In this document: positions 27,711 through 37,173 of the stretch, piece by piece
How the letters are laid out: each line of letters starts with the position of its first letter
Numbering within the stretch: position 1 is the stretch's first letter
Assembly: GCF_024505165.1 (NCBI RefSeq)
Contig: NZ_JANIBK010000002.1
Location: 21,526 to 85,525 of the forward strand
Origin: Methylomonas rivi
Lineage (GTDB): Bacteria > Pseudomonadota > Gammaproteobacteria > Methylococcales > Methylomonadaceae
Direction of reading: 5' to 3'
DNA length: 64,000 nt
Program-made: the position numbers and the translations under genes
Notes under the pieces: model-generated
Database searches by the model: none
What the model was told of the DNA's origin: nothing
What the model saw: the letters and a program-made list of their open reading frames with translations, nothing else

Positions 27711-29986
27711 AACGAACTGTATTTTTGTCTCAAATTCTGACGCACCAATTCAGCCAGCGAATTGACGATGAAAGTGAACATGAACAGCACCAGGGCTGCT
27801 AAAAACAGCACCCGGTAATGGGTGCTGTTGACCTCGGCTTCCGGCATCTCCACGGCAATATTGGCCGACAAGGTGCGCAAGCCTTGAAAAATGCTGATGT
27901 CCATCACCGGCGTATTGCCGGTTGCCATCAATACGATCATGGTCTCGCCTACCGCGCGGCCCAAGCCTATCATCACGGCGGAAAAGATACCGGGGCTGGC
28001 GGTCAGAATCACGACCTTGGCCAAGGTCTGCCACGGGGTTGCTCCCAAGGCCAGAGAACCCGTTGTCAAATGTTTGGGCACGCTAAAGATGGCGTCTTCG
28101 GCAATCGAGAACACCATCGGAATTACGGCGAATCCCATGGCCAAACCCACCACCAGGGTATTGCGCTGGTCGTAGCCGATACCGAATTCGTTACGCATCC
28201 AGGTGCGTAAATCGCCGCCGAAACAAAGCTCTTCGATAAAAGGACTCAATTCGAACGCCAGCCAGCCGCAGAAGATGATGACAGGCACCAGCACAACGGC
28301 ATCCCAGCCTTCGGGAATTTTATTGCGAACCGATTTAGGCGCATACTGCCAAACATAGGCAAAAATCATCACGCCCAACGGCACGATCATCAGTAGGGCA
28401 AAGATGCCGGTCAAATGCATTTCCACAAACGGCGCCAGCCACAAACCGGCCAGAAAACCCAGAATAACCGTGGGCAATGCCCCCATGATTTCGATACCGG
28501 GTTTAACGTACTGGCGCATGCCCGGCGCCATGAAATAACCGGTATAAATCGCCCCGAACAGCGCCAGCGGAATGGCCACTATCATGGCATAAAACGAGGC
28601 TTTCAAGGTGCCGAACACCAACGGCGTTAAACTCATTTTCGGTTCGAAGTCATTGCTGGCCGCGGAGGATTGCCAAATGTAGTCGGGTTCGGGGTAACTC
28701 TCGTACCAGACTTTTTGCCACAACGACGACCAGGACACCTCGGGATGTTCATTTTCCACTTTCCAGTGGTGGACTTTACCGTCTTCGGTTTGCATCAAAA
28801 AGGCATTGGCGCGCGGGGATAAGGTTACGGCAACCGGCTTGGCATCCGCCACTTTTTCCCTGATCGATTCCCGCTCGGCGGTGGTATTGTAGATACCCAT
28901 TTCGCCATTGGCGTCGACCGCCAACAAGCCTTTACGGCGCTGTTCCGGATTGATGGTGATGATGGGCTGGCCGGATACCTTGAACGAGCGCAATTTCTGC
29001 ACGCTGTAATGATTTTGTTTGTCGCGCACGATAGTCCATTGCGCCAGATCGCCACGGCTATCGCCTATCAGCACGGAAATATCGCCGTTCAGAAACTCCA
29101 TGCTGGTGATTTCGCCGCCTTGTTTCATGACGTTGAGTTTGTGCTTGATGACCGGTTCGCTCTTATTGGAGACATCCACCACGGCCAAATCGCCGCCGCG
29201 GCCGGCCAAATAAAGGTTACGAAACTCTTTGTCCAGCAGCATGAAATCCACATCGCCGGCCATCATATCCAATACGGCATCGGTGCGGTCCCAGGTCACC
29301 TCATCGTCAAACATCGATTCTTTTTTGCCCAATGTCACAAATAGCAGGCGGCTATCCGCGGTTTTGGCCAGAAAGCTGGTGTTTTTATCGCCGACTTTAA
29401 CGGTAATTTTGGTCAATGCCTGTCCGCTGTTGTCGATAATCATGGGCTGGGTACCGAGCGGATAAGAAATAGCCGGCGTGATTAAACGCTTGCCTTCGGG
29501 GTAAGATAATTTGTATTCGTGCCTGACGACTAATGCCCTGCCATCCGACAAACCATAGACGATGATGCCTTTATCGACGCTGCCATGGGCATAACTGGTA
29601 ATCCGGACGCCTGCCGGTATCGGCAAATCGACTACCCGGTTTACTTGTCCGTCCGCCACGGCAAAAAAGATAGCTTTACCCGTATCGGTAAAGCGAACCC
29701 CGATCTCGTTTTGTTCTTCCATGGACAGAAACACCGTGCTGCCCATCGCGGCTTCCGGCGTGTCGTAGCTGCTTACCGATTCCGCATGCGACGGCAGTAA
29801 CAACGGAAATACCACGTAAAGCAGATAGAAAAAGATCAACACAATCGCCAGAATAATACTCAAACCGCCGATCACAACGGCTTGAGCCACGATTTTATCT
29901 TTTAATAGCCGCCAACGCTGATAAGAATCGCTTGACGACAGCTGCAACAACGTCGATTTCGGCGCGGAAGATTGAGTTTCAGACAT
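27707..29986 (-). CDS. pstC: Phosphate ABC transporter permease PstC with periplasmic beta-propeller-like domain
   Basis: A 759-residue permease. One N-terminal membrane helix (about 33-58) is followed by about 390 periplasmic residues built of repeated short strands (for example SMEFLNGDISVLIGDSRGDLAQW), which look like beta-propeller blades. The classical PstC core starts near residue 460 and carries the EAA loop [23 protein letters not shown] 29986. First gene after the intergenic terminator that separates it from pstS. Long PstC proteins are known, but the propeller assignment is my inference from the repeat pattern. Confidence 0.93.
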   Translation of the reverse strand: MSETQSSAPKSTLLQLSSSDSYQRWRLLKDKIVAQAVVIGGLSIILAIVLIFFYLLYVVFPLLLPSHAESVSSYDTPEAAMGSTVFLSMEEQNEIGVRFTDTGKAIFFAVADGQVNRVVDLPIPAGVRITSYAHGSVDKGIIVYGLSDGRALVVRHEYKLSYPEGKRLITPAISYPLGTQPMIIDNSGQALTKITVKVGDKNTSFLAKTADSRLLFVTLGKKESMFDDEVTWDRTDAVLDMMAGDVDFMLLDKEFRNLYLAGRGGDLAVVDVSNKSEPVIKHKLNVMKQGGEITSMEFLNGDISVLIGDSRGDLAQWTIVRDKQNHYSVQKLRSFKVSGQPIITINPEQRRKGLLAVDANGEMGIYNTTAERESIREKVADAKPVAVTLSPRANAFLMQTEDGKVHHWKVENEHPEVSWSSLWQKVWYESYPEPDYIWQSSAASNDFEPKMSLTPLVFGTLKASFYAMIVAIPLALFGAIYTGYFMAPGMRQYVKPGIEIMGALPTVILGFLAGLWLAPFVEMHLTGIFALLMIVPLGVMIFAYVWQYAPKSVRNKIPEGWDAVVLVPVIIFCGWLAFELSPFIEELCFGGDLRTWMRNEFGIGYDQRNTLVVGLAMGFAVIPMVFSIAEDAIFSVPKHLTTGSLALGATPWQTLAKVVILTASPGIFSAVMIGLGRAVGETMIVLMATGNTPVMDISIFQGLRTLSANIAVEMPEAEVNSTHYRVLFLAALVLFMFTFIVNSLAELVRQNLRQKYSSL

Positions 29987-30014
29987 AACAAAACATAAGT
30001 AATAATACGTGGCG

Positions 30015-30036
30015 TCCTTGTATCACACTACAAGGA
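30015..30036. other. Short perfect hairpin upstream of pstC
   Basis: TCCTTGTA (30015-30022) and TACAAGGA (30029-30036) form an 8-base-pair stem with a 6-base loop. It lies in the pstC leader, 10 bases downstream (in transcript sense) of the main intergenic terminator. It may be a processing or stabilising structure for the pstCAB-phoU transcript. Confidence 0.5.
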
Positions 30037-30046
30037 TTTGAAGTAT

Positions 30047-30083
30047 AAAAAAGCCGACAAATCACCAGGGTAATTTATCGGCC
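30047..30083 (-). terminator. Terminator/attenuator between pstS and pstC
   Basis: On the minus strand a long imperfect stem (GCCGATAAATTACC against GGTGATTTGTCGGC, two G-U-like changes) is followed directly by six T. It should stop most transcripts after pstS, so the abundant binding protein is made in excess over the permease. Confidence 0.8.
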
Positions 30084-30191
30084 TTAAAGAGGGCGTAAAA
30101 TCAAACATTATGTTTAAATTATTGATTTTACTTTAATTCCTTGGAGCATCCTTGCCATTAATTCCCTGTATCACTCGTCCGTAAATGATGA

Positions 30192-31181
30192 TTATTGAAT
30201 CAATGTTAAGGCTTTCTCTACTGCTTTAGCCGGCAGCGGAATATAACCGTCTTTGACCACGACTTGCTGACCGGTTTTGGACAGTACCATTTTGATGAAC
30301 TCCTGTTCTAATGGCGCTAACGGCTCGTTTGGTTTTTTATTGACGTAGACGTACAGGAAACGAGACAGCGGATAGGCGCCGGAAATGGCATTCTCGGGAT
30401 TTGCCTCGACGAAAGGCGCGCCGTCTTTGGCGGCCAAGGGAATCGCTTTTACGCCGGAAGTGGTATAACCGATACCCGAATAGCCGATACCGTTATTGGA
30501 TGTGGTGACGGCTTGCACGACGGAAGCCGAACCGGGTTGTTCGTTGACGTTGCTTTTGTAATCGCCTTTGCACAGCGCTTCATCCTTGAAGAAACCGTAA
30601 GTACCGGAAACCGAGTTACGGCCGTACAATTGAATCGGTTTGCCTGCCCAACCGCCGGTCAGACCCGCTTCGCCCCAGGTAGTAATGTCCGAGGCATAAC
30701 CGCATTTGCGGGTGGATGACATGATGGCGTCCACTTGCGGAATGCTCAAACCTTTAACGGGGTTATCCTTGTTGACGAATACGGCCAGGGCGTCGATCGC
30801 AACCGGGATCGCGGTCGGTTTGTAGCCGTATTTGCTTTCGAAATCGTCGATTTCGTTGTCTTTCATTTTACGGCTCATCGGTCCCAGGTTTGAAGTGCCC
30901 TCGGTCAGCGCCGGCGGCGCGGTGGACGAACCCGCCGCTTGAATTTGAATATTGACGTTGGGATATAACTTGCCGAACTCTTCAGCCCACAAAGTCATCA
31001 GGTTTGCCAGGGTATCGGAACCGACACTGGAGATATTACCCGATACGCCGCTAGCTGGCGCATATTCCGGCAATGCGGCGTCAACGGATGCGGGGGCCGC
31101 CGCCACGCCACTTGCCATAAATGCGGTAGAAGCAAAGCCAAATCCAAGGATGAGTGACTTCAGCTGAAATGTTTTTTTCAT
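30192..31181 (-). CDS. pstS: Phosphate-binding periplasmic protein
   Basis: A 329-residue solute-binding protein. A signal peptide (MKKTFQ..., hydrophobic to about residue 28, AAPA cleavage region) is followed by the phosphate-binding fold, with the phosphate-coordinating motifs GSSTAPPAL and [11 protein letters not shown]. It delivers phosphate to PstCA. The ATG at 31181, preceded by GAGAAAT, is chosen over an in-frame TTG at 31193. Two consecutive Pho boxes and a -10 element lie just upstream, indicating PhoB control. Confidence 0.95.
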   Translation of the reverse strand: MKKTFQLKSLILGFGFASTAFMASGVAAAPASVDAALPEYAPASGVSGNISSVGSDTLANLMTLWAEEFGKLYPNVNIQIQAAGSSTAPPALTEGTSNLGPMSRKMKDNEIDDFESKYGYKPTAIPVAIDALAVFVNKDNPVKGLSIPQVDAIMSSTRKCGYASDITTWGEAGLTGGWAGKPIQLYGRNSVSGTYGFFKDEALCKGDYKSNVNEQPGSASVVQAVTTSNNGIGYSGIGYTTSGVKAIPLAAKDGAPFVEANPENAISGAYPLSRFLYVYVNKKPNEPLAPLEQEFIKMVLSKTGQQVVVKDGYIPLPAKAVEKALTLIQ

Positions 31182-31212
31182 ATTATTTCTCAATCAATGT
31201 TTAAAACCAGTG

Positions 31213-31271
31213 TCTATACTGCCCTTTGAGCGTGACAATAGTATGAAGCGAATATGACAGTTTTGTGACAA
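31213..31271 (-). promoter_or_regulatory. Double Pho box and -10 for pstS
   Basis: Read on the minus strand, four 7-base half sites are spaced at 11 bases: TTGTCAC, CTGTCAT, GCTTCAT, TTGTCAC (31271 down to 31232). This is the direct-repeat arrangement of two back-to-back PhoB sites. A TATAGA -10 (31218-31213) lies 13 bases beyond, and no -35 is needed, as usual for PhoB-activated promoters. The third half site is the weakest. Confidence 0.85.
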
Positions 31272-31309
31272 TATGCAATTGTAAGCCGCTATTGGGCTTT
31301 TTGCTATCG

Positions 31310-31804
31310 TTAAACCCCGTTTGGCCTGGCCAACTTCAAAAAACTATACGAAAAATCCACATTCGAATCATCGGCCACATCGACCCGCTCCAGCACCCGC
31401 CAGGCCGAATAGTCTATCTCCGGGAAATAGGTGTCGCCGGCAAATTCGCGTTGAATCAGGGTTAAATAGAGATAATCCGCTTGCGGCAGCAAGGCGTCGT
31501 AAAGTGTGGCGCCGCCGATTACAAATACTTCGGAACAGGTTTGGGCATAGCGTAACGCGCTATCGATATTGGCGAAGACCCGGCAACCGGGCTGGCGATA
31601 CTCCGGATTACGGCTGATGACGAGATTTTCCCGGCCCGGCAACGGCCTGCCGATGGCATCAAAAGTTTTACGCCCCATCATAATGGGCGAACCCAGCGTG
31701 ATTTGTTTAAAGCGCTTTAAATCCGCGGACAAGTGCCAGGGCATCGTCCCATTCAAACCGATGACCCGGTTACTGGCCATGGCGACAATCAATGAAATTT
31801 TCAT
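31310..31804 (-). CDS. folA: Dihydrofolate reductase
   Basis: A 164-residue DHFR that reduces dihydrofolate with NADPH for thymidylate and purine synthesis. It has the typical opening SLIVAMASNRVIGLNGTMPWHLSADL, the MGRKTFDAIGRPLPGR cofactor segment and VIGGATLYDALLP. All main active-site residues (Trp, Asp/Glu region, Thr) appear present. ATG at 31804. It is divergent from the asparaginase-like gene, with 48 bases between the starts. Confidence 0.95.
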   Translation of the reverse strand: MKISLIVAMASNRVIGLNGTMPWHLSADLKRFKQITLGSPIMMGRKTFDAIGRPLPGRENLVISRNPEYRQPGCRVFANIDSALRYAQTCSEVFVIGGATLYDALLPQADYLYLTLIQREFAGDTYFPEIDYSAWRVLERVDVADDSNVDFSYSFLKLARPNGV

Positions 31805-31818
31805 GGTTTGTGATTACT

Positions 31819-31850
31819 ATGCGCAGCTTAACTTTTTGGCTGCGCATTTT
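31819..31850 (+). other. Strong hairpin in the asparaginase-like gene leader
   Basis: ATGCGCAGC (31819-31827) pairs perfectly with GCTGCGCAT (31839-31847), followed by TTT, five bases before the ATG at 31853. Such a stem would occlude the ribosome site of that gene or terminate leader transcripts. Confidence 0.6.
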
Positions 31851-31852
31851 AT

Positions 31853-32863
31853 ATGAAACATATCCTTTTAGTCTTTACGGGCGGCACCATCGGCTCCCGG
31901 GCCGAACACGGCACTATCGACACCGATGCCAATGCCGGCTTTCAATTGCTTCGGCTATTCGAACGCCATTATGCCGATCACGGCCGAATTCATTTTACCT
32001 GCTTACGGCCGGTGCAAATTCTCAGCGAAAACATGCATCCGAATGCTTGGCAACACATCATTGCCGGCATAGAAAGCCAGGATTTATCCCGATTCGACGG
32101 CATTATCGTCACCCACGGTTCGGATACTTTAGCCTATAGCGCGGCTAGCTTCGGCATTTATTTTCACGGCCTAAACATCCCAATACTGCTGGTATCCAGC
32201 AATTTTCCGCTGGAACACCAGCAAGCAAACGGCTTGAACAATTTTATCTGCGCAGTGGAATTCATCCGACAACAACGCCAAGCCGGCGTTTTCGTGCCTT
32301 ATCAAAACCCCGGGCAATCCATGCACGTGCATATCGGCACCCGTCTAAACAGTTGCCAGCCCCTCAGCAGCGATTTTATCAGCGTGCAATCCAAGCCCTA
32401 TATGACTTTTGAAAATGGCGGCCTCACACCCTTGCATGACTTGCCGCCCAGACACAACCCGGTAAGCGATCTACAAAACCAATTTGCGCGCCTTTTGTTG
32501 ATCAAACCTTATCCCGGCCTGAATTACAGTTGTTTCGATTTGGCGAATGTCGATGCCGTACTGCACGACCTTTACCATTCAGGCACGGCTTGTGCCTCGG
32601 CACAATGGAGCTTAGCCAACAGCCTGCCGGCTTTTTGCGAACGCTGCCGGCAAGAAGGCATACCGTTTTATATGGCGCCGGCCATCAAATCCGCCGCGGC
32701 TTATAGCTCCACCCAGCAGATACTCGACTGCGGCGGCAAGATGATCTGGAATACGTCCATCGAATCGGCCTATGCCAAACTTGGCTTGGCTTTTGCCAGC
32801 TTTACCGACATAAAAACGATAGATGATTTTCTGTCCCGGAATGTCGCCTGGGAACAGGTTTAA
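31853..32863 (+). CDS. Asparaginase/glutaminase family protein
   Basis: A 336-residue protein of the L-asparaginase type I/II fold. The first catalytic Thr block is present as FTGGTIGSR, and the second as THGSDTLAYSA with the Thr-His-Gly-Ser-Asp dyad. The C-terminal domain contains the cytosolic-type ending. It has no signal peptide, so it should be a cytoplasmic asparagine or glutamine amidohydrolase, or a glutamyl-tRNA amidotransferase D-like relative. ATG 31853 has no clear Shine-Dalgarno; a strong hairpin sits immediately upstream. Confident in family, not in substrate. Confidence 0.82.
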   Translation: MKHILLVFTGGTIGSRAEHGTIDTDANAGFQLLRLFERHYADHGRIHFTCLRPVQILSENMHPNAWQHIIAGIESQDLSRFDGIIVTHGSDTLAYSAASFGIYFHGLNIPILLVSSNFPLEHQQANGLNNFICAVEFIRQQRQAGVFVPYQNPGQSMHVHIGTRLNSCQPLSSDFISVQSKPYMTFENGGLTPLHDLPPRHNPVSDLQNQFARLLLIKPYPGLNYSCFDLANVDAVLHDLYHSGTACASAQWSLANSLPAFCERCRQEGIPFYMAPAIKSAAAYSSTQQILDCGGKMIWNTSIESAYAKLGLAFASFTDIKTIDDFLSRNVAWEQV

Positions 32864-32892
32864 TTTTTATTTGCCCATTTTCGCCGGAGCGT

Positions 32893-33393
32893 TCATCTTG
32901 AAAATACCTCGAACACTCGCATTTTCTCTAGCGTGGCAACCGCCAAGGGATTGCCGATGTCCGGTGTAATCTTCAATTCAAGAGTCGTTACGCCTGCCAT
33001 ATCGACAAAATGCATTGCGGATTCCACAGTCGATCCGTCGGGACTGAAATTCCATTGCTGCCGGACTATTTCTCTGAATGTGGCGCCGCTGTCCTGGGAC
33101 ACGCGCAGCACATATTCCTGGGTTCTGCTAACGGCGACTTCCAAAAACTCGAGCTGTACGCAGCGAATATAGTGCGCTTGCCCGAATAACAGACGAATGG
33201 TTTGCTCGCCCGGCCCGCCGGCTTGCCAGCCTTGCTTAAAACCGGGCAGCAAAGCCGCTTCTATGGGACGGTCCGGATTTTCAGAGCTCACTTCAACGCT
33301 GGCAAGAGTATCCAGGTCGAGCCAGTTTTCCGCCTTGGCCGTTGTGGCGGTTCTAATGTCGCCGCTGACGCGTTTTTCCATTTTCGCTCGCAC
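32893..33393 (-). CDS. Hypothetical F5/8-type-C-like beta-sandwich protein
   Basis: A 166-residue protein whose central part (PFKQGWQAG-like GFKQGWQAGGPGEQTIRLLF ... IRCVQLEFLEVAVSRTQEYVLRVSQDSG) follows the pattern of a discoidin/F5-8 type C beta-sandwich, as in carbohydrate-binding modules. It has no signal peptide or enzyme domain. The frame starts with GTG at 33393, preceded by GGGG; ATG at 33381 is an alternative. It stands alone, convergent with the asparaginase-like gene. The fold call is inference from strand pattern; the role is unknown. Confidence 0.6.
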   Translation of the reverse strand: MRAKMEKRVSGDIRTATTAKAENWLDLDTLASVEVSSENPDRPIEAALLPGFKQGWQAGGPGEQTIRLLFGQAHYIRCVQLEFLEVAVSRTQEYVLRVSQDSGATFREIVRQQWNFSPDGSTVESAMHFVDMAGVTTLELKITPDIGNPLAVATLEKMRVFEVFSR

Positions 33394-33627
33394 GTTAATA
33401 ATCCCCGGAAATAATCCGTCTATTTACCGAGGATTTACGTTACTTCGGTAACCCCGACAAATAATTGGAGACATTATTTTTAAAAAAAACGCTTATTTTA
33501 TCTCCCAGTACAACGTAAATAACATAAGAAAAATAAAGCACGGTTAAAGCATAAATAATTGTAGACATAACTTAAATTTTATTGAACAAATCGATATTAA
33601 CTGAATAAGATTATTCCCTTAAAGAAC

Positions 33628-33644
33628 GGGCACATCCTGTGCCC
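33628..33644 (-). terminator. Possible terminator after transketolase
   Basis: GGGCACA/TGTGCCC, a 7-base-pair stem with 3-base loop, lies 18 bases beyond the transketolase stop. There is only a short T-rich stretch on the minus strand, so termination is plausible but weak. Confidence 0.4.
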
Positions 33645-33661
33645 TATATTAAGGAGGGGGA

Positions 33662-35554
33662 TTAATCTTTTAAGAAGCTGGTCATAATGCCGGCGGGATC
33701 GATACCCTGATGAGGGAACTGCTCCCACAAGCCGCCGCAGCCTTCTTTATGGGTACCCAAATGCGCGTATTTGGGCGTATAACCGCGTTCCAGCAACCAG
33801 GTCCCCATGCGGCTACCCAAGCCGGTCTTGCGATTGAAGGCTTCAACCACCATTACTTTCGGCGATTTGCCGATCTTGGCCAGCATATCTTCGTCTATGA
33901 CGTTCAACGTCGGTTTGTTGATTAGGCCGACATCGATACCTTGTTGTTTCAGGCGTTCCACGGCATCCAGCGACCGGTACAGGGCTTCGCCGAAACTGAC
34001 GATGTAACCCGCGCTACCTTCTCGAATCACTTCGTCCTTGCCGGAGACGAATTTGTAATCGCCGCCGAAGAACTCGTTGCCGTTGCTGTCCAGAATGGTC
34101 GGCACCTTGGAGCGGGTTGAGAACACGAAGCGCAGGCCCGGGTTGAAGAAAATGGTTTCCAGACAGGCTTTCATCTGCAGCGGATCGGCCGGGAAATACA
34201 GATTGGTAGCGTAACCGTCGCTCAAACCGTTATCGGCGAACATATTGTTCAAACCGAAGTGGCAGGTGTTGTCCGCCATGTCGTCGATACCGGAATGCGA
34301 GAAATGGCTCAGCACATTGGAATTGTTCAGACGCGCCATGGTGATTTCGGAAATACACATTTCCAAAAACGCACTGAATGTACCGAAGATGCCTTGCTTG
34401 CCCGCTTCCATGCCGAAACCGGCGGCGGCGGCGAAATTACCCCGCTCCATGATACCGGAGGAAATGAACACTTCCGGGAAGGCTTTGTGGATTTTGATCA
34501 AGCCGCAAGAGCCTTCCAAATCGCTATCAACCACCCGCACCTTTTCCACTCTTTCGGCATCGCTCATGCGGCCGAGGATTTCCACGCAAGCATCGCCGAA
34601 CACATTGCGGTTGGCATCCCATTTATCGCTGGAACCCAAGAATACCGCGTCGTTTTTAGGCGCTTGTACGGTTCTCAAATGGTCCGCCGCCGCCTGCTGG
34701 CCATGCGATTCCAGATATTCCAGTGCGACTTTGACCGACACCACGTCGTGGCCGTGCGTCGAACCTTCCAGGCCGACAATACCCGGGCACATCGGTCTGT
34801 GATTGATGACCGCCACCGGGCCCGGCGTATTGATAGCCGTGCAAATGCGTTGATACAAATCGTCGAGATCTTCGCCGTCACCTTCCAGAACGGTAACGCC
34901 TTGACCTGCCAGAGTCTTGGCGGTACTGCAGCCTTTTAAATAATCGGACGGGTGGCCGGCGATGGTGACATTGTTATCGTCGATAATCAGTTTTACATTC
35001 AGCCCTTGCGCCACCGCCAGACGGGCGGCTTCCGCATCGTTACCTTCCTGCTGCGAACCGTCGGAACCCAGACAAAATAAAATCTTGCCAGGGTTGGCGA
35101 TAGCCACACCGTTTACATACGGCCACATGTGGCCTAAACGACCGGAACTGAATTTTACCCCCGGCGTAAAACCTAGCTCCGGATGGCCGGGCAAATGCGA
35201 ATGCGCGGCGCGGTATTCCATTAGGCGTTCGGCCGGCAAATCGCCGTTCAGGGTAGACATCAAATATTGGGTAGCCACCCGGTGCCCGGCTTCATCGAAA
35301 AATATCGGCACGAAGCTATCGGAACCACGGAACAACGCGTCCATGATCATGACTTCGGGTACCGTATCGTAAGGCCCGCCGGTATGTCCGCCCACGCCGC
35401 GAGCTGCACCCGTGGCAGTGAAAAATACGATAGCGTCGCGACAAAGCTGGATATTGGCTTTGAGGCTGGCTCTTTGCTCGGCAGTTAAAGTTGGATTGTT
35501 TGGGTTTAAAGCGATGCGCTGATAAGCGCCGAGATCAATTGGAAATTGGGACAT
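33662..35554 (-). CDS. tkt: Transketolase (atypical subfamily)
   Basis: A 630-residue thiamine-diphosphate enzyme. The N-terminal part has the TPP-binding LGSDGSQQEGNDAEAARL...DDNN pattern, the middle pyrimidine-binding domain has the GMAAAAGFG-like FAAAAGFGMEAGKQGIFGTF, and the C-terminal transketolase domain completes it. It moves two-carbon ketol units between sugar phosphates (pentose phosphate or RuMP-type cycles). The sequence is clearly transketolase but does not read like the E. coli TktA type: the AAR GVGGHTGGPYD segment replaces the usual GHPGMPMG. The ATG at 35554 is preferred over a longer frame. No sugar-phosphate neighbours. Confidence 0.85.
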   Translation of the reverse strand: MSQFPIDLGAYQRIALNPNNPTLTAEQRASLKANIQLCRDAIVFFTATGAARGVGGHTGGPYDTVPEVMIMDALFRGSDSFVPIFFDEAGHRVATQYLMSTLNGDLPAERLMEYRAAHSHLPGHPELGFTPGVKFSSGRLGHMWPYVNGVAIANPGKILFCLGSDGSQQEGNDAEAARLAVAQGLNVKLIIDDNNVTIAGHPSDYLKGCSTAKTLAGQGVTVLEGDGEDLDDLYQRICTAINTPGPVAVINHRPMCPGIVGLEGSTHGHDVVSVKVALEYLESHGQQAAADHLRTVQAPKNDAVFLGSSDKWDANRNVFGDACVEILGRMSDAERVEKVRVVDSDLEGSCGLIKIHKAFPEVFISSGIMERGNFAAAAGFGMEAGKQGIFGTFSAFLEMCISEITMARLNNSNVLSHFSHSGIDDMADNTCHFGLNNMFADNGLSDGYATNLYFPADPLQMKACLETIFFNPGLRFVFSTRSKVPTILDSNGNEFFGGDYKFVSGKDEVIREGSAGYIVSFGEALYRSLDAVERLKQQGIDVGLINKPTLNVIDEDMLAKIGKSPKVMVVEAFNRKTGLGSRMGTWLLERGYTPKYAHLGTHKEGCGGLWEQFPHQGIDPAGIMTSFLKD

Positions 35555-35596
35555 AGTCAAACTCTTGGTATATATATTATTGTTATAGACGCACAA

Positions 35597-36211
35597 TCGG
35601 ATTGTGCAGTCATTTTACCCCTGTATAAAACTACAACGGCCATTAAAACCTTGAAAAAATAATTTGCCAATTAGCAACATTATTGATGCTTTTTTACAAA
35701 AGACGTTGTTTATAAGTCGCTAATTTAAATTAAATTTTCCATGCCGTTGGGCTCAACCTTACACCCATTAAATCGCGCTTTGCAAGCTTTTTTAAAGGCC
35801 CTTGGTTTTGTACCGAAACAAGCAATGCGAGAGGAGTTTAACCGCAAAATACCAAAATCGGTATTCGCATAAATCAATAATTCACGGCGCCATTATTTAT
35901 TCATTTAAATTTTTCTAAAAAAATAATAAAGGCCGAAATAAAAATATTTCAAACCAATATCCGGTCGCCAATTAGACAAGATATTCATGTAAAATTACCG
36001 TCGTACCGCATTCAGCCCCGGAAACCACATAACAAATTGAATTGCAAAGATTAATTGTGCCGGTCGCGTAACCGTGGACTATGGTTCCGATATTCATGCG
36101 GAATATTTATAATCCGCAATTTGCGGATATCCCATTCCAGCCAAGCCGCTTTAAATCCCAGCGGAAATTCATCCATAAAAATTACGGACCGTCCTTGCCG
36201 GGATAACTCGC
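35597..36211. other. Long A+T-rich intergenic region
   Basis: About 600 bases upstream of transketolase without a convincing gene. It is A+T-rich with runs of A and T. The only signal I can support is the transketolase promoter near 35642-35670. A 67-codon minus-strand frame at 36051-36254 overlaps the end of diaA and has no ribosome site or recognisable product. Confidence 0.5.
35642..35670 (-). promoter_or_regulatory. Possible promoter of transketolase
   Basis: On the minus strand, -35 TTGGCA (35670-35665), a 17-base spacer and -10 TTTAAT (35647-35642), about 90 bases before the ATG. Confidence 0.4.
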
Positions 36212-37172
<961 letters not shown>

Positions 37173-37173
<1 letters not shown>

